Shown here: piece by piece, positions 35,525 through 43,886 of the stretch
How positions within the stretch are numbered: position 1 is the stretch's first letter
How the letters are laid out: every line of letters starts with the position of its first letter
Source: CAWINX01 sp963702055
GTDB lineage: Bacteria; Actinomycetota; Thermoleophilia; Solirubrobacterales; 70-9
Assembly (NCBI GenBank): GCA_963702055.1
Contig: OY969702.1
Span: 1-64,000, forward strand
DNA: 64,000 nt
Direction of reading: 5' to 3'
The notes under the pieces: model-generated
The model's database searches: none
Told to the model about the DNA's origin: nothing
What the model saw: the letters and a program-made list of their open reading frames with translations, nothing else
Program-made: the position numbers and the translations under genes

Positions 35525-36043
35525 ATGGGTCCGGTCAGCGCCGAAGTCGAGATAGACGTGCCGCGCCAGCGGGCGTTCGAGTTCATCGGCGACCTCGCCA
35601 ACCGCCCCTCCTTCACCGATCACTTCGTCTCCGACTTCCACCTTTCGCGGATCGACTCCTCGGGAGTCGGCGCGGGGGCGCGGTTCCGCTTCTTCGTCCC
35701 GCCGCAGGCGGTCTGGATGGACACCTCGATCGTCGAGCTGGACGAGCCGTTCCGGATCGTCGAGCGGGGCCGCGGCGGGCGGGCGAACCGGATTCCGTTG
35801 ACCACGGCGTGGGAGCTGACCGAGGGGCCGGGCCGGTTGACGACGGTCCGCGTCTCCTACCGGACCGAGCCGTCCCACCCGATCGACCGTGCCAAGGAAC
35901 TGCTCGGCGGCTCCTCCTTCTGGTACGAGCGGGACTGGCGCGAAGCGCTGCGGCGGCTGCGCGACCTGCTCGAGGCCGACGCGCCCGGGGGCGACCGCGT
36001 CGCGGTGGCCGGGGGCAACCGCTACGCGACCGGCATCCCTTAA
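35525..36043 (+). CDS. SRPBCC (START-like) family protein
   Basis: The 172-residue protein begins with the SRPBCC pattern VEIDVPRQRAFEFIGDLANRPSF and continues with the alternating strands of the helix-grip fold (GARFRFFVPPQ, FRIVERGRGG, TTAWELTEGPGRLTTVRVSY). A long C-terminal helix closes the hydrophobic cavity. Members bind lipids or hydrophobic ligands or act as polyketide cyclases; none of these is supported here over another. It is followed 17 bases later by a lipoprotein gene. Confidence 0.83.
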   Translation: MGPVSAEVEIDVPRQRAFEFIGDLANRPSFTDHFVSDFHLSRIDSSGVGAGARFRFFVPPQAVWMDTSIVELDEPFRIVERGRGGRANRIPLTTAWELTEGPGRLTTVRVSYRTEPSHPIDRAKELLGGSSFWYERDWREALRRLRDLLEADAPGGDRVAVAGGNRYATGIP

Positions 36044-36049
36044 TAGACT
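36044..36049 (+). promoter_or_regulatory. possible -10 (TAGACT) for the lipoprotein gene
   Basis: TAGACT ends 11 bases before ATG 36061, slightly farther than in the other leaderless candidates. No ribosome site is seen. Confidence 0.35.
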
Positions 36050-36060
36050 GCCCGCCGTCC

Positions 36061-36609
36061 ATGAGTTCCAGTCGCCGACCCGTCCTCACCCTGCTCGCCG
36101 TTCTGGCCTTCGCCGCGATGGCGCTGGCCCTTTCTGCCTGTGGCTGGTCGAGCGACTCCAAGAGCGTCGCCGAGGGCGAGCCCGTCAAGCTCGGAGACGT
36201 CCAGTACAAAGTCGTCTTCTCTCGTCTCCTCAACCCGAACGACGCCGAGGACTCCGCATACCTCGTCGGCCAGCCGGCGCCGCCGCGCAACGGCAGCTAC
36301 TTCGGCGTCTTCATGCAGGTACAGAACAGCGCCAAGGCCCGGCGGCGGCTGCCCGCGTCGATGACGATCACCGACGCCGAGCACCGGATCTACACGGCGG
36401 TGCCCACCAAGAGCCTCTACGCGTTGCCGCTCGGCGGCTTGGTCGGGGCCGAGGATCAGCTTCCCATCCTCGACTCCACCCCCCAGCAGGGGCCGATCGA
36501 GGGCTCCCTGGTCCTCTTCCGGCTTCCCGACTCGACCTCGGACAACAGGCCGCTGACCCTGCGCATCCCCGGGCAGGACGGCCCCGCCAAGGTCAAACTG
36601 GACCTCTAG
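36061..36609 (+). CDS. lipoprotein (DUF4352-like immunoglobulin fold)
   Basis: The 182-residue precursor has a signal peptide with lipobox LSAC (cysteine about residue 26). The mature part is beta-rich and contains YKVVFSRLLNP, YFGVFMQVQNSAKARRRLP and MTITDAEHRIYTAVP. This resembles the DUF4352 immunoglobulin-like domains of actinobacterial surface lipoproteins. Its last four bases overlap the end of the convergent penicillin-binding protein gene. Function is unknown. Confidence 0.82.
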   Translation: MSSSRRPVLTLLAVLAFAAMALALSACGWSSDSKSVAEGEPVKLGDVQYKVVFSRLLNPNDAEDSAYLVGQPAPPRNGSYFGVFMQVQNSAKARRRLPASMTITDAEHRIYTAVPTKSLYALPLGGLVGAEDQLPILDSTPQQGPIEGSLVLFRLPDSTSDNRPLTLRIPGQDGPAKVKLDL

Positions 36610-38339
36610 AAGCCGGCCGAGAGAACCTGCGCCGCCGCCGGGGCGGCGACCTCCCCTCCCGCGGCTCCGGCGTCTACGAACAGCACGCCGATCGCCAGCC
36701 TCGCCTTCTTGGCGGGCACGAAGGCGGCAAACCAGGCGTCCTTGGCCTGGACCGGGTTGGGCGAGTTCTCCTGGCCGGGCTCGGGGCCGAGCTCGGCGGT
36801 CCCCGTCTTGCCGGCCACCTGAGCCTGGGGAATCGCGCCCGCGGTGCCGGTGCCGCCGGTGACGACGCCGATCATCAGGTCGGTCAGCTCATGGGCGATC
36901 TTCTTCGACATCACTCGCACCGGCTTCGCGTCGGGCCGCAGCTCCTTCGCGGTGACGACCGAGGTCGGCTCGCGCACCCCACCGTTGCCGATCGTCTGGG
37001 CGACGCTCGCCATCTCCAGGGGCGTCGCCAGCACCTGGCCCTGCCCGATCGCGCTGACCCCGAGATCGAGGTCGGTGCCGATCTCGGTGGGGATGCTCGA
37101 CTCCGGCGGGTTTGTGACCCGGACGATGCTCGGCGCGTACAGGGTCGGCTTGGAGTTGAAGCCGAAGCGCTCGGCGGTCGAGACCAGCGCGTCGTTGCCG
37201 ATCTTCGGGCCGAGCGGCGCGAAGTCGGCGTTGCACGACTGGGCGAAGGCTTCGCTGAAGCTGCCGCCGCAGTACTCGCCGTTGGCGTTGTTGATGAATC
37301 GCCCGCCGACGTTGATCCCGTTGACGACCGGGAAGGAGTCGTCGAGCGAGACCACGCCTTTCCGCAGCGCCGCCGTGGTGGTGATCATCTTGAAGGTCGA
37401 GCCCGGCGGCTGGGGAGAGGAGTAGGCCTGGCCGGCCAGCGCCCGCACGTTGCCGTTGCGGGCGTCCAGCACGGCGATGCCGCCGGAGCGCCCGGCCAGC
37501 GCCGACACCGCGGTGGCCTGGAGGTGGGGGTTGATGGTCGTCTTCACGGGCGCGCCGGGCTTGGGGTTGGAGTGCGCGAGCACCCGCGCGGCGCCGCCCG
37601 AGGCGGGGACCGCGAGCAGCTCGCCGCCCGGCTTGCCGGCTAGGCGGGTGTTGAAGGCCTGTTCGAGGCCGCTGGTCCCGACCGGGGTGTCGGTGGCGAA
37701 TCCCTGACGGGCCAGGGTGGTGGCGTCGGAGCGGTCGGCTTGGCCGACTTCGCCGGTGACGTCGATCGCGGCGCTGCCGATCGGGTGCGCCCTCGCCGCC
37801 GCGGGGCCGGCGGCGAGGGGGGAGCCGTCCGCGGCGAGGATCGGGGCGCGGGGAGCGAGGTTGATCCGGTTCTCGAGGTGCTCTCCCTGACGCAGGCCGG
37901 GGAAGACGAGGCTGCGGTTCCAGGCGACCCCTCCGTCGGAGTAGGGAAGGTCGAGAGTCGCCTGGACGGGGCCGAAGGCCGCGGTGTCGACGGCGATGGC
38001 CACCGGGACGATCGTCGCCCCGTTCACCGTCATGGCGTTCCGCGGAGAGGAGGGATTCAGCGAGCGGACCGTCGCGGTCCCCTCCGCGCCGAGGTAGGCC
38101 TTAGCGAAGTCGCTGACGTCGATCGCTTTCTGGGAGGCGGGGTTCAACCCCCGGTACATCGCCGCGAAGTCGCCGTTCGCCCAGGCCTCGGTGAACCGCT
38201 TCGCGGCGTCGTGCCGCGGTGACCCCGGGGCGCCCACCGCGGCTCCGATCACGAAGGAAACAAGTGCGATCAGGGCGAGTGGAAGCGTGCGAGTGAGGAG
38301 ACGACGTCGTCGTTCCACCTCGGGAGAGAGGTTGTTCAC
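36606..38339 (-). CDS. class B penicillin-binding protein (MecA-N/NTF2-like plus transpeptidase)
   Basis: The 577-residue protein has an N-terminal membrane helix (about 13-35), an NTF2-like/MecA-N domain (about 43-135: AAKRFTEAWANGDFAAMYRG), a short dimerisation region, and the transpeptidase domain (about 260-577). Its motifs are SxxK in PGSTFKM, SxN in QSCNAD and KTG in AGKTGTAE. It cross-links peptidoglycan peptides outside the membrane. GTG 38339 is chosen because TACCTT ends 7 bases before it, although the frame stays open upstream. It diverges from a MarP-like protease; mycobacterial MarP acts on cell-wall hydrolases, which makes the pairing suggestive. Confidence 0.92.
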   Translation of the reverse strand: MNNLSPEVERRRRLLTRTLPLALIALVSFVIGAAVGAPGSPRHDAAKRFTEAWANGDFAAMYRGLNPASQKAIDVSDFAKAYLGAEGTATVRSLNPSSPRNAMTVNGATIVPVAIAVDTAAFGPVQATLDLPYSDGGVAWNRSLVFPGLRQGEHLENRINLAPRAPILAADGSPLAAGPAAARAHPIGSAAIDVTGEVGQADRSDATTLARQGFATDTPVGTSGLEQAFNTRLAGKPGGELLAVPASGGAARVLAHSNPKPGAPVKTTINPHLQATAVSALAGRSGGIAVLDARNGNVRALAGQAYSSPQPPGSTFKMITTTAALRKGVVSLDDSFPVVNGINVGGRFINNANGEYCGGSFSEAFAQSCNADFAPLGPKIGNDALVSTAERFGFNSKPTLYAPSIVRVTNPPESSIPTEIGTDLDLGVSAIGQGQVLATPLEMASVAQTIGNGGVREPTSVVTAKELRPDAKPVRVMSKKIAHELTDLMIGVVTGGTGTAGAIPQAQVAGKTGTAELGPEPGQENSPNPVQAKDAWFAAFVPAKKARLAIGVLFVDAGAAGGEVAAPAAAQVLSAGF

Positions 38340-38346
38340 TGCGAGA

Positions 38347-38352
38347 AAGGTA
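38347..38352 (-). promoter_or_regulatory. -10 element TACCTT for the penicillin-binding protein gene
   Basis: On the minus strand TACCTT ends 7 bases before GTG 38339 and no ribosome site lies between them. Confidence 0.45.
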
Positions 38353-38382
38353 ATGGTGGAGCGGGCCTGCTTGTATTGAACC

Positions 38383-39525
38383 GTGACCGTGTTGGATTGG
38401 GGAATCCTCTTTTTCACCCTGGCACTCGCCCTCTGGGGCTACCGCCAGGGGCTGATCGTCGGCGCCCTCACTCTGGTCGGCTTCGCCGCGGGCGCCTTCG
38501 CCGGAAGCCGGGTTGCGCCCCTGCTGCTGCGGCAGGGATCGGACTCGCCCTACGCGCCACTGCTCGCGGCGCTCGGGGCGCTGCTGCTGGGCGCCCTGGT
38601 CGCCGTGACCCTGGAGAGCCTCGCGCTGGGACTGCGGTCGAAGCTGATTCGCGGCCGCGGGCTGCACCTCGCCGACGGGGCGGGAGGAGCGGCGCTGATC
38701 GCCGCGGTCGCCCTGGGCCTTGTCTGGGTGTTCGGCGCCGTCGCCCTGCACGCGCCGGGGACGCCGCGGTTGCGCGCCGACGTCCAGCGCTCGCTGATCC
38801 TGCGCAGCCTCAACGACGTGCTGCCGCCGTCGGGCCCGGTCCTCAACGCCCTCAATCGCGTCGACCCGGCGCCGTCGATCACCGGTCCGGCGGCCCCGGT
38901 GGGCCGGCCCGACCCGGCGATCGCCTCTGACCCCGACGTGCTGGCGGCGGGACGCTCGGTGGTCCGCGTCCTCGGTACGGCCTGCGGCCTCGGGATCGAG
39001 GGCTCGGGTTGGGCCGTCGGCCCGGGCCTCGTCGTCACCAACGCCCACGTGATAGCCGGCGAGGACGACACCACGGTGACGACCCGGGACGGCGCCTCGC
39101 TCGACGCGACCCCGGTCCACTACGACTCCGACAACGACCTTGCCCTGCTGCGCGTCGGCGCCGATCTGCCGACCCTCCGCCTCACCGCCGATCCGAGCAG
39201 CGGAACGGCGGGCGCCGTCCTCGGCTATCCCGAGAACGGCCCCTACGCGGTCGCCCCGGCTCGCCTCGGCGAGACGCGCGAGGCGATCAGCGAGGACTCC
39301 TACGGCCGCGGGCCGATCCATCGCGACATCACCTCGCTGCGCGGCGCCGTGCGAAGCGGCAACTCCGGCGGGCCGATCGTCGATTCGCGCGGGCGCGTTC
39401 TGGGAACCGTCTTCGCGGCGACGACCTCCGGCGTGGCGGGCGGCTTCGCGGTGCCGAACGCGATCGTCCGCACGGCCCTGCGAGAAACGGCCCCCTCCGT
39501 CGGCACGGGCCCCTGCACAAGCTGA
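38383..39525 (+). CDS. MarP-like membrane serine protease (CvpA domain plus trypsin-like domain)
   Basis: The 380-residue protein has a four-helix CvpA/colicin V-type membrane domain (about 1-130) followed by a periplasmic chymotrypsin-fold protease (about 180-375). The triad is visible: H222 in TNAHV, D252 in DNDLALL and S328 in SGNSGGP. Cysteines at about residues 206 (GTACGLG) and near the end (PCTS) could form the disulfide that in MarP links redox state and activity. M. tuberculosis MarP is needed for acid resistance. GTG 38383 or 38389 is the start. There is no PDZ domain. Confidence 0.9.
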   Translation: MTVLDWGILFFTLALALWGYRQGLIVGALTLVGFAAGAFAGSRVAPLLLRQGSDSPYAPLLAALGALLLGALVAVTLESLALGLRSKLIRGRGLHLADGAGGAALIAAVALGLVWVFGAVALHAPGTPRLRADVQRSLILRSLNDVLPPSGPVLNALNRVDPAPSITGPAAPVGRPDPAIASDPDVLAAGRSVVRVLGTACGLGIEGSGWAVGPGLVVTNAHVIAGEDDTTVTTRDGASLDATPVHYDSDNDLALLRVGADLPTLRLTADPSSGTAGAVLGYPENGPYAVAPARLGETREAISEDSYGRGPIHRDITSLRGAVRSGNSGGPIVDSRGRVLGTVFAATTSGVAGGFAVPNAIVRTALRETAPSVGTGPCTS

Positions 39526-39539
39526 CCCCCGGCCCATTA

Positions 39540-39556
39540 CTTACGTTCAGTAAGCT
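39540..39556 (+). promoter_or_regulatory. HxlR-gene promoter with overlapping inverted repeat
   Basis: CTTAC-GTTCA-GTAAG (39540-39554) is a perfect 5-bp inverted repeat. It overlaps TAAGCT (39551-39556), which ends 8 bases before GTG 39565. A dimeric winged-helix protein bound here would cover the -10, so autorepression by the encoded HxlR protein is likely. Confidence 0.5.
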
Positions 39557-39564
39557 CGATCGAG

Positions 39565-39888
39565 GTGGAGGCAACGGTCAACGAGTCAGCGGGCGTCTGC
39601 CCGCATTTCCACGCCGCGATCGAGCTGATCGGCAAGCGCTGGACCGGGGCGATCGTCTGTGCCCTCACCGAGCGGCCGCTGCGCTTCGGCGAACTCGCCA
39701 AGGCGGTGCCGGGGCTCTCCGACCGGCTTCTCTCCCAGCGACTGCGCGAGCTCGAGGACAGCGGGGTGGTGGAGAGGACGGTCGAGGCCGGCTCGCCGGT
39801 TCGCGTCATCTACGCGCTCACCGAGAAGGGCGCCGAGTTGCGACCGGCGATCGCCGAGCTGAGAGCCTGGGCGCGTCGCTGGAAGTAG
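39565..39888 (+). CDS. HxlR-family winged-helix transcriptional regulator
   Basis: The 107-residue protein has the HxlR pattern: a CPHFHAAIELIGKRWTGAIVCAL N-terminus with the conserved cysteine (C12) and KRW, a recognition helix in LSDRLLSQRLRELEDSGVV, and a wing ending VIYALTEKG. HxlR regulators often sense aldehydes or quinones through the cysteine. The GTG start at 39565 follows a -10 that overlaps an inverted repeat. Possible targets include itself and the downstream PEP synthase-like gene. Confidence 0.9.
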   Translation: MEATVNESAGVCPHFHAAIELIGKRWTGAIVCALTERPLRFGELAKAVPGLSDRLLSQRLRELEDSGVVERTVEAGSPVRVIYALTEKGAELRPAIAELRAWARRWK

Positions 39889-39930
39889 CGGGTGAAGTGA
39901 CGGGAAAACACTGACGCGAAGTCGGTGAAA

Positions 39931-39951
39931 GCCCCGATGGCATTCCGGGGC
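39931..39951 (+). terminator. short GC stem-loop between the HxlR and PEP synthase genes
   Basis: gccccg (39931-39936) and cggggc (39946-39951) form a 6-bp stem with a 9-base loop, 42 bases after the HxlR stop and just before the next -10 element. There is no U-run. It may separate the two transcription units. Confidence 0.35.
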
Positions 39952-39959
39952 AGGCTGTC

Positions 39960-39965
39960 TAGCGT
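39960..39965 (+). promoter_or_regulatory. -10 element TAGCGT for the PEP synthase-like gene
   Basis: TAGCGT ends 8 bases before ATG 39974 and no ribosome site is present. Confidence 0.45.
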
Positions 39966-39973
39966 GCCTGGGA

Positions 39974-42334
39974 ATGGATGCCGCAGAGAGGAAGCTCGAG
40001 CCGGTGCCGCCCTCGGAGGCGGATCGGGCCGACGCCACCCGTCACTTCGATGACCTTTTGCGCTCCGACGTCGACTTCGCCGGCGGCAAGGGCGCCAACC
40101 TCGGCGAGCTGACCGCGGCGGGCTTCCCGGTCCCGCCCGGTTTCGTCGTCGGCGCCCCCGCCTACGCGGCGTTCTGCGAGGAGACCGGCCTGCGGGAGGA
40201 GATCGAGTCGCGCCTCGGCGAAGTCGACGTCGAGGACACCGCGGCCCTCTCCAAGGCCACCGAGGACGTTCGCGTTCTGGTCGAGTCGAAGCCGATGTCG
40301 GGCTGGCTGGAGGCGGCGATCGTCGAGTCCTACCGCCGGCTCGAAGGAGCCGAGGGAGCGCCGGTCGCGGTACGCTCATCCGCCACCGCGGAAGACACCG
40401 AGTCTGCCTCCTTCGCCGGCATGAACGAGACCTTCCTCAACGTACGCGGCGAGGCGGCGGTGGTCGAGGCGGTGCGCCGCTGCTGGTCGTCGCTGTTCGG
40501 CGCTCGCACGGTCTACTACCGGGCGAAGCGAGGCTTCGGCCAGGCTGACATGGACATCGCGGTGGTCGTGCAACGCCAGGTCGACGCGATCCGAGCCGGG
40601 GTGATGTTCACGATCGATCCCTCCTCGGGCGCCACCGACCTGCTTGTGATCGAGGGCTCGTTCGGGCTGGGAGAGGCGGTCGTTTCGGGGTCGGTCTCCC
40701 CAGACCGCTACGTGGTCGAGAAGTCGACGATGAAGCTGGTCGCGCGGGAGATCCGCCGCAAGGAGCTGATGATCAAGCCACGTGCCGGCGGCGGCACCGT
40801 GACGCGGTCGCTGCCCCGCGACCAGGCTGAGTTGCCCGTCCTCGGCGACGACGAGGTGCGGTCGATCGCGACGCTCGGCAAGCGGATCGAGGCGCACTAC
40901 GAAGCCCCCCAGGACACCGAGTGGGCGATCGACGCCCACGGCAAAGTTTGGATGCTCCAGTCCCGCCCGATTACCGCTTCCGGGAGCGTCTCGCCGGCCG
41001 ATCTTGACGGAGATGGCGCCTCCGCCCCCTCCGGTGAGCCCCTGGCACGCGGCCTTGGCGCCGCTCCCGGCGCCGCGTCCGGGCCCGTGCACGTGATCCG
41101 CGCCCTTGAAGACGCCGATACCTTGGAGGACGGTGAGGTGCTGGTCACCCACATGACGGCTCCCGACTGGGTGCCGTTGATGCGCCGCGCCGCGGCGATC
41201 GTCACCGACTCCGGTGGGATGACCTGCCACGCGGCGATCGTCTCCCGCGAGCTGGGCATTCCCTGCATCGTCGGAACCGCCGACGCCACCAGCGTCCTGG
41301 AAGACGGCCGGCTTGTCACGGTCGACGCGACTCACGGAGCAGTTCTGGAAGGCGGAGATGCGGCGGCGGCCGCGGCCGGCCCTCGGCTAGCCTCGCTGGA
41401 GGCGCCGGCCGCGGTCGGCGCCGCAGCTCCGGTGACGGCTACGAAGCTCTTCGTCAACCTCTCCGAGCCCTCCCAGCTGGAGCGGGTCGCAACGCTTGAC
41501 GTTGAGGGAGTCGGGTTGCTGCGCGCCGAGCTGATGCTGGTCGAGGCGCTCGAGGGCAAGCACCCCCGTCTCCTGCTCGAGCGCGGTGAGGGCGAGCAGT
41601 TGGTCGATCGGATGGCGAGCGGGCTCGGCGAGTTCGCGGCTGCCTTCGCGCCGCGGCCGATCACCTACCGCACGATCGACTTCCGCACCAACGAGTTCGC
41701 CGGCCTCGAGGGCGGCGATCGCTTCGAGCCGCAGGAGTCGAACCCAATGATCGGCTATCGCGGCGCCCTCCGCTACATGCGCGAGCCCGATCTGCTCCGT
41801 CTCGAGCTTGACGCGATCTCCCGGGTCTGGGAGTCCGGCTACGAGAACGTCCACGTGATGCTTCCTTTCGTCCGCACCCCCCGTGAGCTGGTCGCGGCGC
41901 AACGCGAGTTCGAGGCCGCCGGCCTGCTGGCGCGGCCCGGCTTCGAGCTCTGGGTGATGGCCGAGGTGCCCTCGGTCCTCTTTCACCTGGAGCGCTACGC
42001 CGAGCTGGGGATCGCCGGCATCTCGATCGGCTCCAACGACCTCACCCAGCTGATCCTCGGTGCCGACCGGGACTCCGAGCTCGCCGCCGAGATCTTCGAC
42101 GAGCGCGACACGGCGGTCACCGAGTACATCTCGCGACTCCTCACTCGCGCCCGCGAGCTGGGCCTGCGCACCTCGATCTGCGGCCAGGCGCCGTCGGTCT
42201 ACCCCGAGTACGCCGAGCTCCTGGTGCGCGCCGGAATCGACGCGATCTCGGTCAACATCGACGCTGTCGAACGCGCCCGCCGCCTTATCGCGGCGGCCGA
42301 GCAGCGACTCCTGCTCGACGCCGCCCGCGCGTAG
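39974..42334 (+). CDS. ppsA: phosphoenolpyruvate synthase-like enzyme (pyruvate, water dikinase)
   Basis: The 786-residue protein has the three PEP synthase domains. The ATP-grasp domain (about 25-330) contains GGKGANLGEL, VRSSATAEDTESASFAG and MLQSRPIT. The swivelling phosphohistidine domain has H419 in GGMTCHAAIVSRELGIP. The PEP/pyruvate TIM barrel (about 450-780) contains RTIDFRTNEF, NPMIGYRG, GSNDLTQ and the catalytic cysteine in SICGQAPS. It forms PEP from pyruvate and ATP in gluconeogenesis. All catalytic residues are present, so this is not a rifampicin phosphotransferase, which has a different domain order. Confidence 0.92.
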   Translation: MDAAERKLEPVPPSEADRADATRHFDDLLRSDVDFAGGKGANLGELTAAGFPVPPGFVVGAPAYAAFCEETGLREEIESRLGEVDVEDTAALSKATEDVRVLVESKPMSGWLEAAIVESYRRLEGAEGAPVAVRSSATAEDTESASFAGMNETFLNVRGEAAVVEAVRRCWSSLFGARTVYYRAKRGFGQADMDIAVVVQRQVDAIRAGVMFTIDPSSGATDLLVIEGSFGLGEAVVSGSVSPDRYVVEKSTMKLVAREIRRKELMIKPRAGGGTVTRSLPRDQAELPVLGDDEVRSIATLGKRIEAHYEAPQDTEWAIDAHGKVWMLQSRPITASGSVSPADLDGDGASAPSGEPLARGLGAAPGAASGPVHVIRALEDADTLEDGEVLVTHMTAPDWVPLMRRAAAIVTDSGGMTCHAAIVSRELGIPCIVGTADATSVLEDGRLVTVDATHGAVLEGGDAAAAAAGPRLASLEAPAAVGAAAPVTATKLFVNLSEPSQLERVATLDVEGVGLLRAELMLVEALEGKHPRLLLERGEGEQLVDRMASGLGEFAAAFAPRPITYRTIDFRTNEFAGLEGGDRFEPQESNPMIGYRGALRYMREPDLLRLELDAISRVWESGYENVHVMLPFVRTPRELVAAQREFEAAGLLARPGFELWVMAEVPSVLFHLERYAELGIAGISIGSNDLTQLILGADRDSELAAEIFDERDTAVTEYISRLLTRARELGLRTSICGQAPSVYPEYAELLVRAGIDAISVNIDAVERARRLIAAAEQRLLLDAARA

Positions 42335-42337
42335 TCT
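42332..42337 (+). promoter_or_regulatory. -10 element TAGTCT for xseA
   Basis: TAGTCT overlaps the PEP synthase stop codon and ends 7 bases before GTG 42345. It supports the longer of two possible xseA starts. Confidence 0.45.
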
Positions 42338-42344
42338 TTCCCGC

Positions 42345-43667
42345 GTGGAGCGGGAATCGAAACCGCTGGATGGCGGGACCGCGCGGCCGATGGACCCCGA
42401 TCTGCCGGGACCGTTCGCGGTCGGCCGCTACGCGCGCAAGCTCCAGGAGGAGCTGCGCCGTCGCGCCCGAGTGCTGCTGATCGGCGAGGTGACGGGGGTC
42501 GGTCGCAGCAAGGTCCAGGCCTACTTCGAGCTGCGCGACGCCGAGGGCGCGGTGCCCTGCGCGATCTGGCTCAACGACCTCGAAAAGGCGGGGCTTCCGG
42601 AGGGCGCCCTGCGCGACGGGGCCGAGCTGGTCATCGCCGGCGGCCCCGACTACTACCCGGGCGGCGCCCAGTCCTCGCCCAGCTTCGCCTTCCGCGCCAC
42701 CCACGTGCGGATGGCCGGCGAGGGCGACCTGCTGGCCCGGCTCGAGGCGCTGCGCAAGCAGCTTCGGGCTGAGGGCCTCTTCGAGCTGCAGAAGCAGCTG
42801 GCGCGACCGCGGCTGCCGAAGACGATCGGCGTCGTCACCGCCGAGTCCGGCGCGGCGCGGCGCGACCTCCTTGCCGGGCTGCGGCGGCGCGGCTGGGGAG
42901 GGACCGTGGTCTGGGCATTCGCCCCGGTGCAGGACCGCAGGGCGGCTCCCGCGCTGACCGCGGCGATCCAGGAGCTCGCGGCCCGTCCCGAGGTCGAGGC
43001 GATCGTGGTGACCCGCGGCGGCGGCAGCCTCGCCGACCTCTGGGCGTTCTGCGACGAGACCCTCTGCCGGACGGTCGCAATGCTGCGGGTGCCGGTGATC
43101 AGCGCCGTCGGGCACGAGCGCGACGAGACCCTTATCGACGACGTCGCCGCGGTCTCCTGCTCGACCCCGACCCATGCCGCCGAGGAGGCGGCGCCGCTCG
43201 ACTGCCATGTCGCCCGCCGCGATCTCGCCCGCGACGCGACCGGCCTGCAGCGCGCCGCCGAGAGCGCGGTGGGAGGGAGGGCGCGCCATCTCGCGGCGCT
43301 TGCTCGCGGCCCCTTCCGAGCCCTACAGCGCGAGCGCTTTGCGCTCAACCAGAAGACGCGTGAGATCCGCGCTGCCTCTGAGCGGGGGGTGGCCGAGCGG
43401 GGCGCCTTCCAGCGCCGCATCGTCACCGTCGTGCTCGGGCGCGCCCTGCGCCGCGCCGGCGGCGCCGAGCTGAACAGCCGCCGCGAAGGGCTGCGCCGCG
43501 CCGAGGTCGCGCTCCGCGCCCACGAGCTGGAGCGCACGCTCGAGCGGGGCTACGCCCTGGCCGAGGACCCCGAGGGGGAGCCGGTGACGAGCGCGGAGGC
43601 TGCGGCGGGGCTCGATGACATTAGTCTCCGCTTTGCCGATGGCCGACTCCACGTCAAACCAACCTGA
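42345..43667 (+). CDS. xseA: exodeoxyribonuclease VII large subunit
   Basis: The protein of about 440 residues has the N-terminal OB-fold (VLLIGEVTGVGRSKVQAYFELRD) and the catalytic core with TIGVVTAESGAARRDL, VTRGGGSLADLW and ISAVGHERDETLIDDVAA. A long coiled-coil arm (about 290-400) and the C-terminal strand LERGYALAEDPEG follow. It degrades single-stranded DNA together with XseB, whose gene overlaps its end by 29 bases. GTG 42345 follows a -10 by 7 bases; ATG 42390 is an alternative. Confidence 0.94.
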   Translation: MERESKPLDGGTARPMDPDLPGPFAVGRYARKLQEELRRRARVLLIGEVTGVGRSKVQAYFELRDAEGAVPCAIWLNDLEKAGLPEGALRDGAELVIAGGPDYYPGGAQSSPSFAFRATHVRMAGEGDLLARLEALRKQLRAEGLFELQKQLARPRLPKTIGVVTAESGAARRDLLAGLRRRGWGGTVVWAFAPVQDRRAAPALTAAIQELAARPEVEAIVVTRGGGSLADLWAFCDETLCRTVAMLRVPVISAVGHERDETLIDDVAAVSCSTPTHAAEEAAPLDCHVARRDLARDATGLQRAAESAVGGRARHLAALARGPFRALQRERFALNQKTREIRAASERGVAERGAFQRRIVTVVLGRALRRAGGAELNSRREGLRRAEVALRAHELERTLERGYALAEDPEGEPVTSAEAAAGLDDISLRFADGRLHVKPT

Positions 43668-43878
43668 GTCCTACGAAGCCGCCGTCGAGCGGCTCGAGGA
43701 GATCATCGACCGGCTCGACTCGGGCCAGGCCGGGCTGCGCGAGACCCTCGACCTCTGCAAAGAGGGCAAGGAGCTAGTCGCCTACTGCGCCGCCGAGCTC
43801 GACGCGGTCGGCGAGGGCCTCAAGGAGCTGAAGCTGGACAAGCTGGCGGCAAAGCTGGAGCAGGGGCCGGAGGGCTGA
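43639..43878 (+). CDS. xseB: exodeoxyribonuclease VII small subunit
   Basis: The 79-residue protein shows the XseB signature SYEAAVERLEEIIDRLDSGQAGLRETLDLCKEGKEL and is wholly helical, as expected for the small subunits that wrap the XseA coiled coil. ATG 43639 lies inside the end of xseA in another frame, so the two subunits are translationally coupled. Confidence 0.93.
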   Translation: MADSTSNQPESYEAAVERLEEIIDRLDSGQAGLRETLDLCKEGKELVAYCAAELDAVGEGLKELKLDKLAAKLEQGPEG

Positions 43879-43886
43879 TGGAGCGA

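Noticed and set aside
39974..42334. PEP synthase-like gene as a rifampicin phosphotransferase
   Set aside because: The order ATP-grasp, phosphohistidine, PEP/pyruvate barrel with a C-terminal catalytic cysteine is that of PEP synthase. Rifampicin phosphotransferase has the rifampicin domain in the middle and the histidine domain last.
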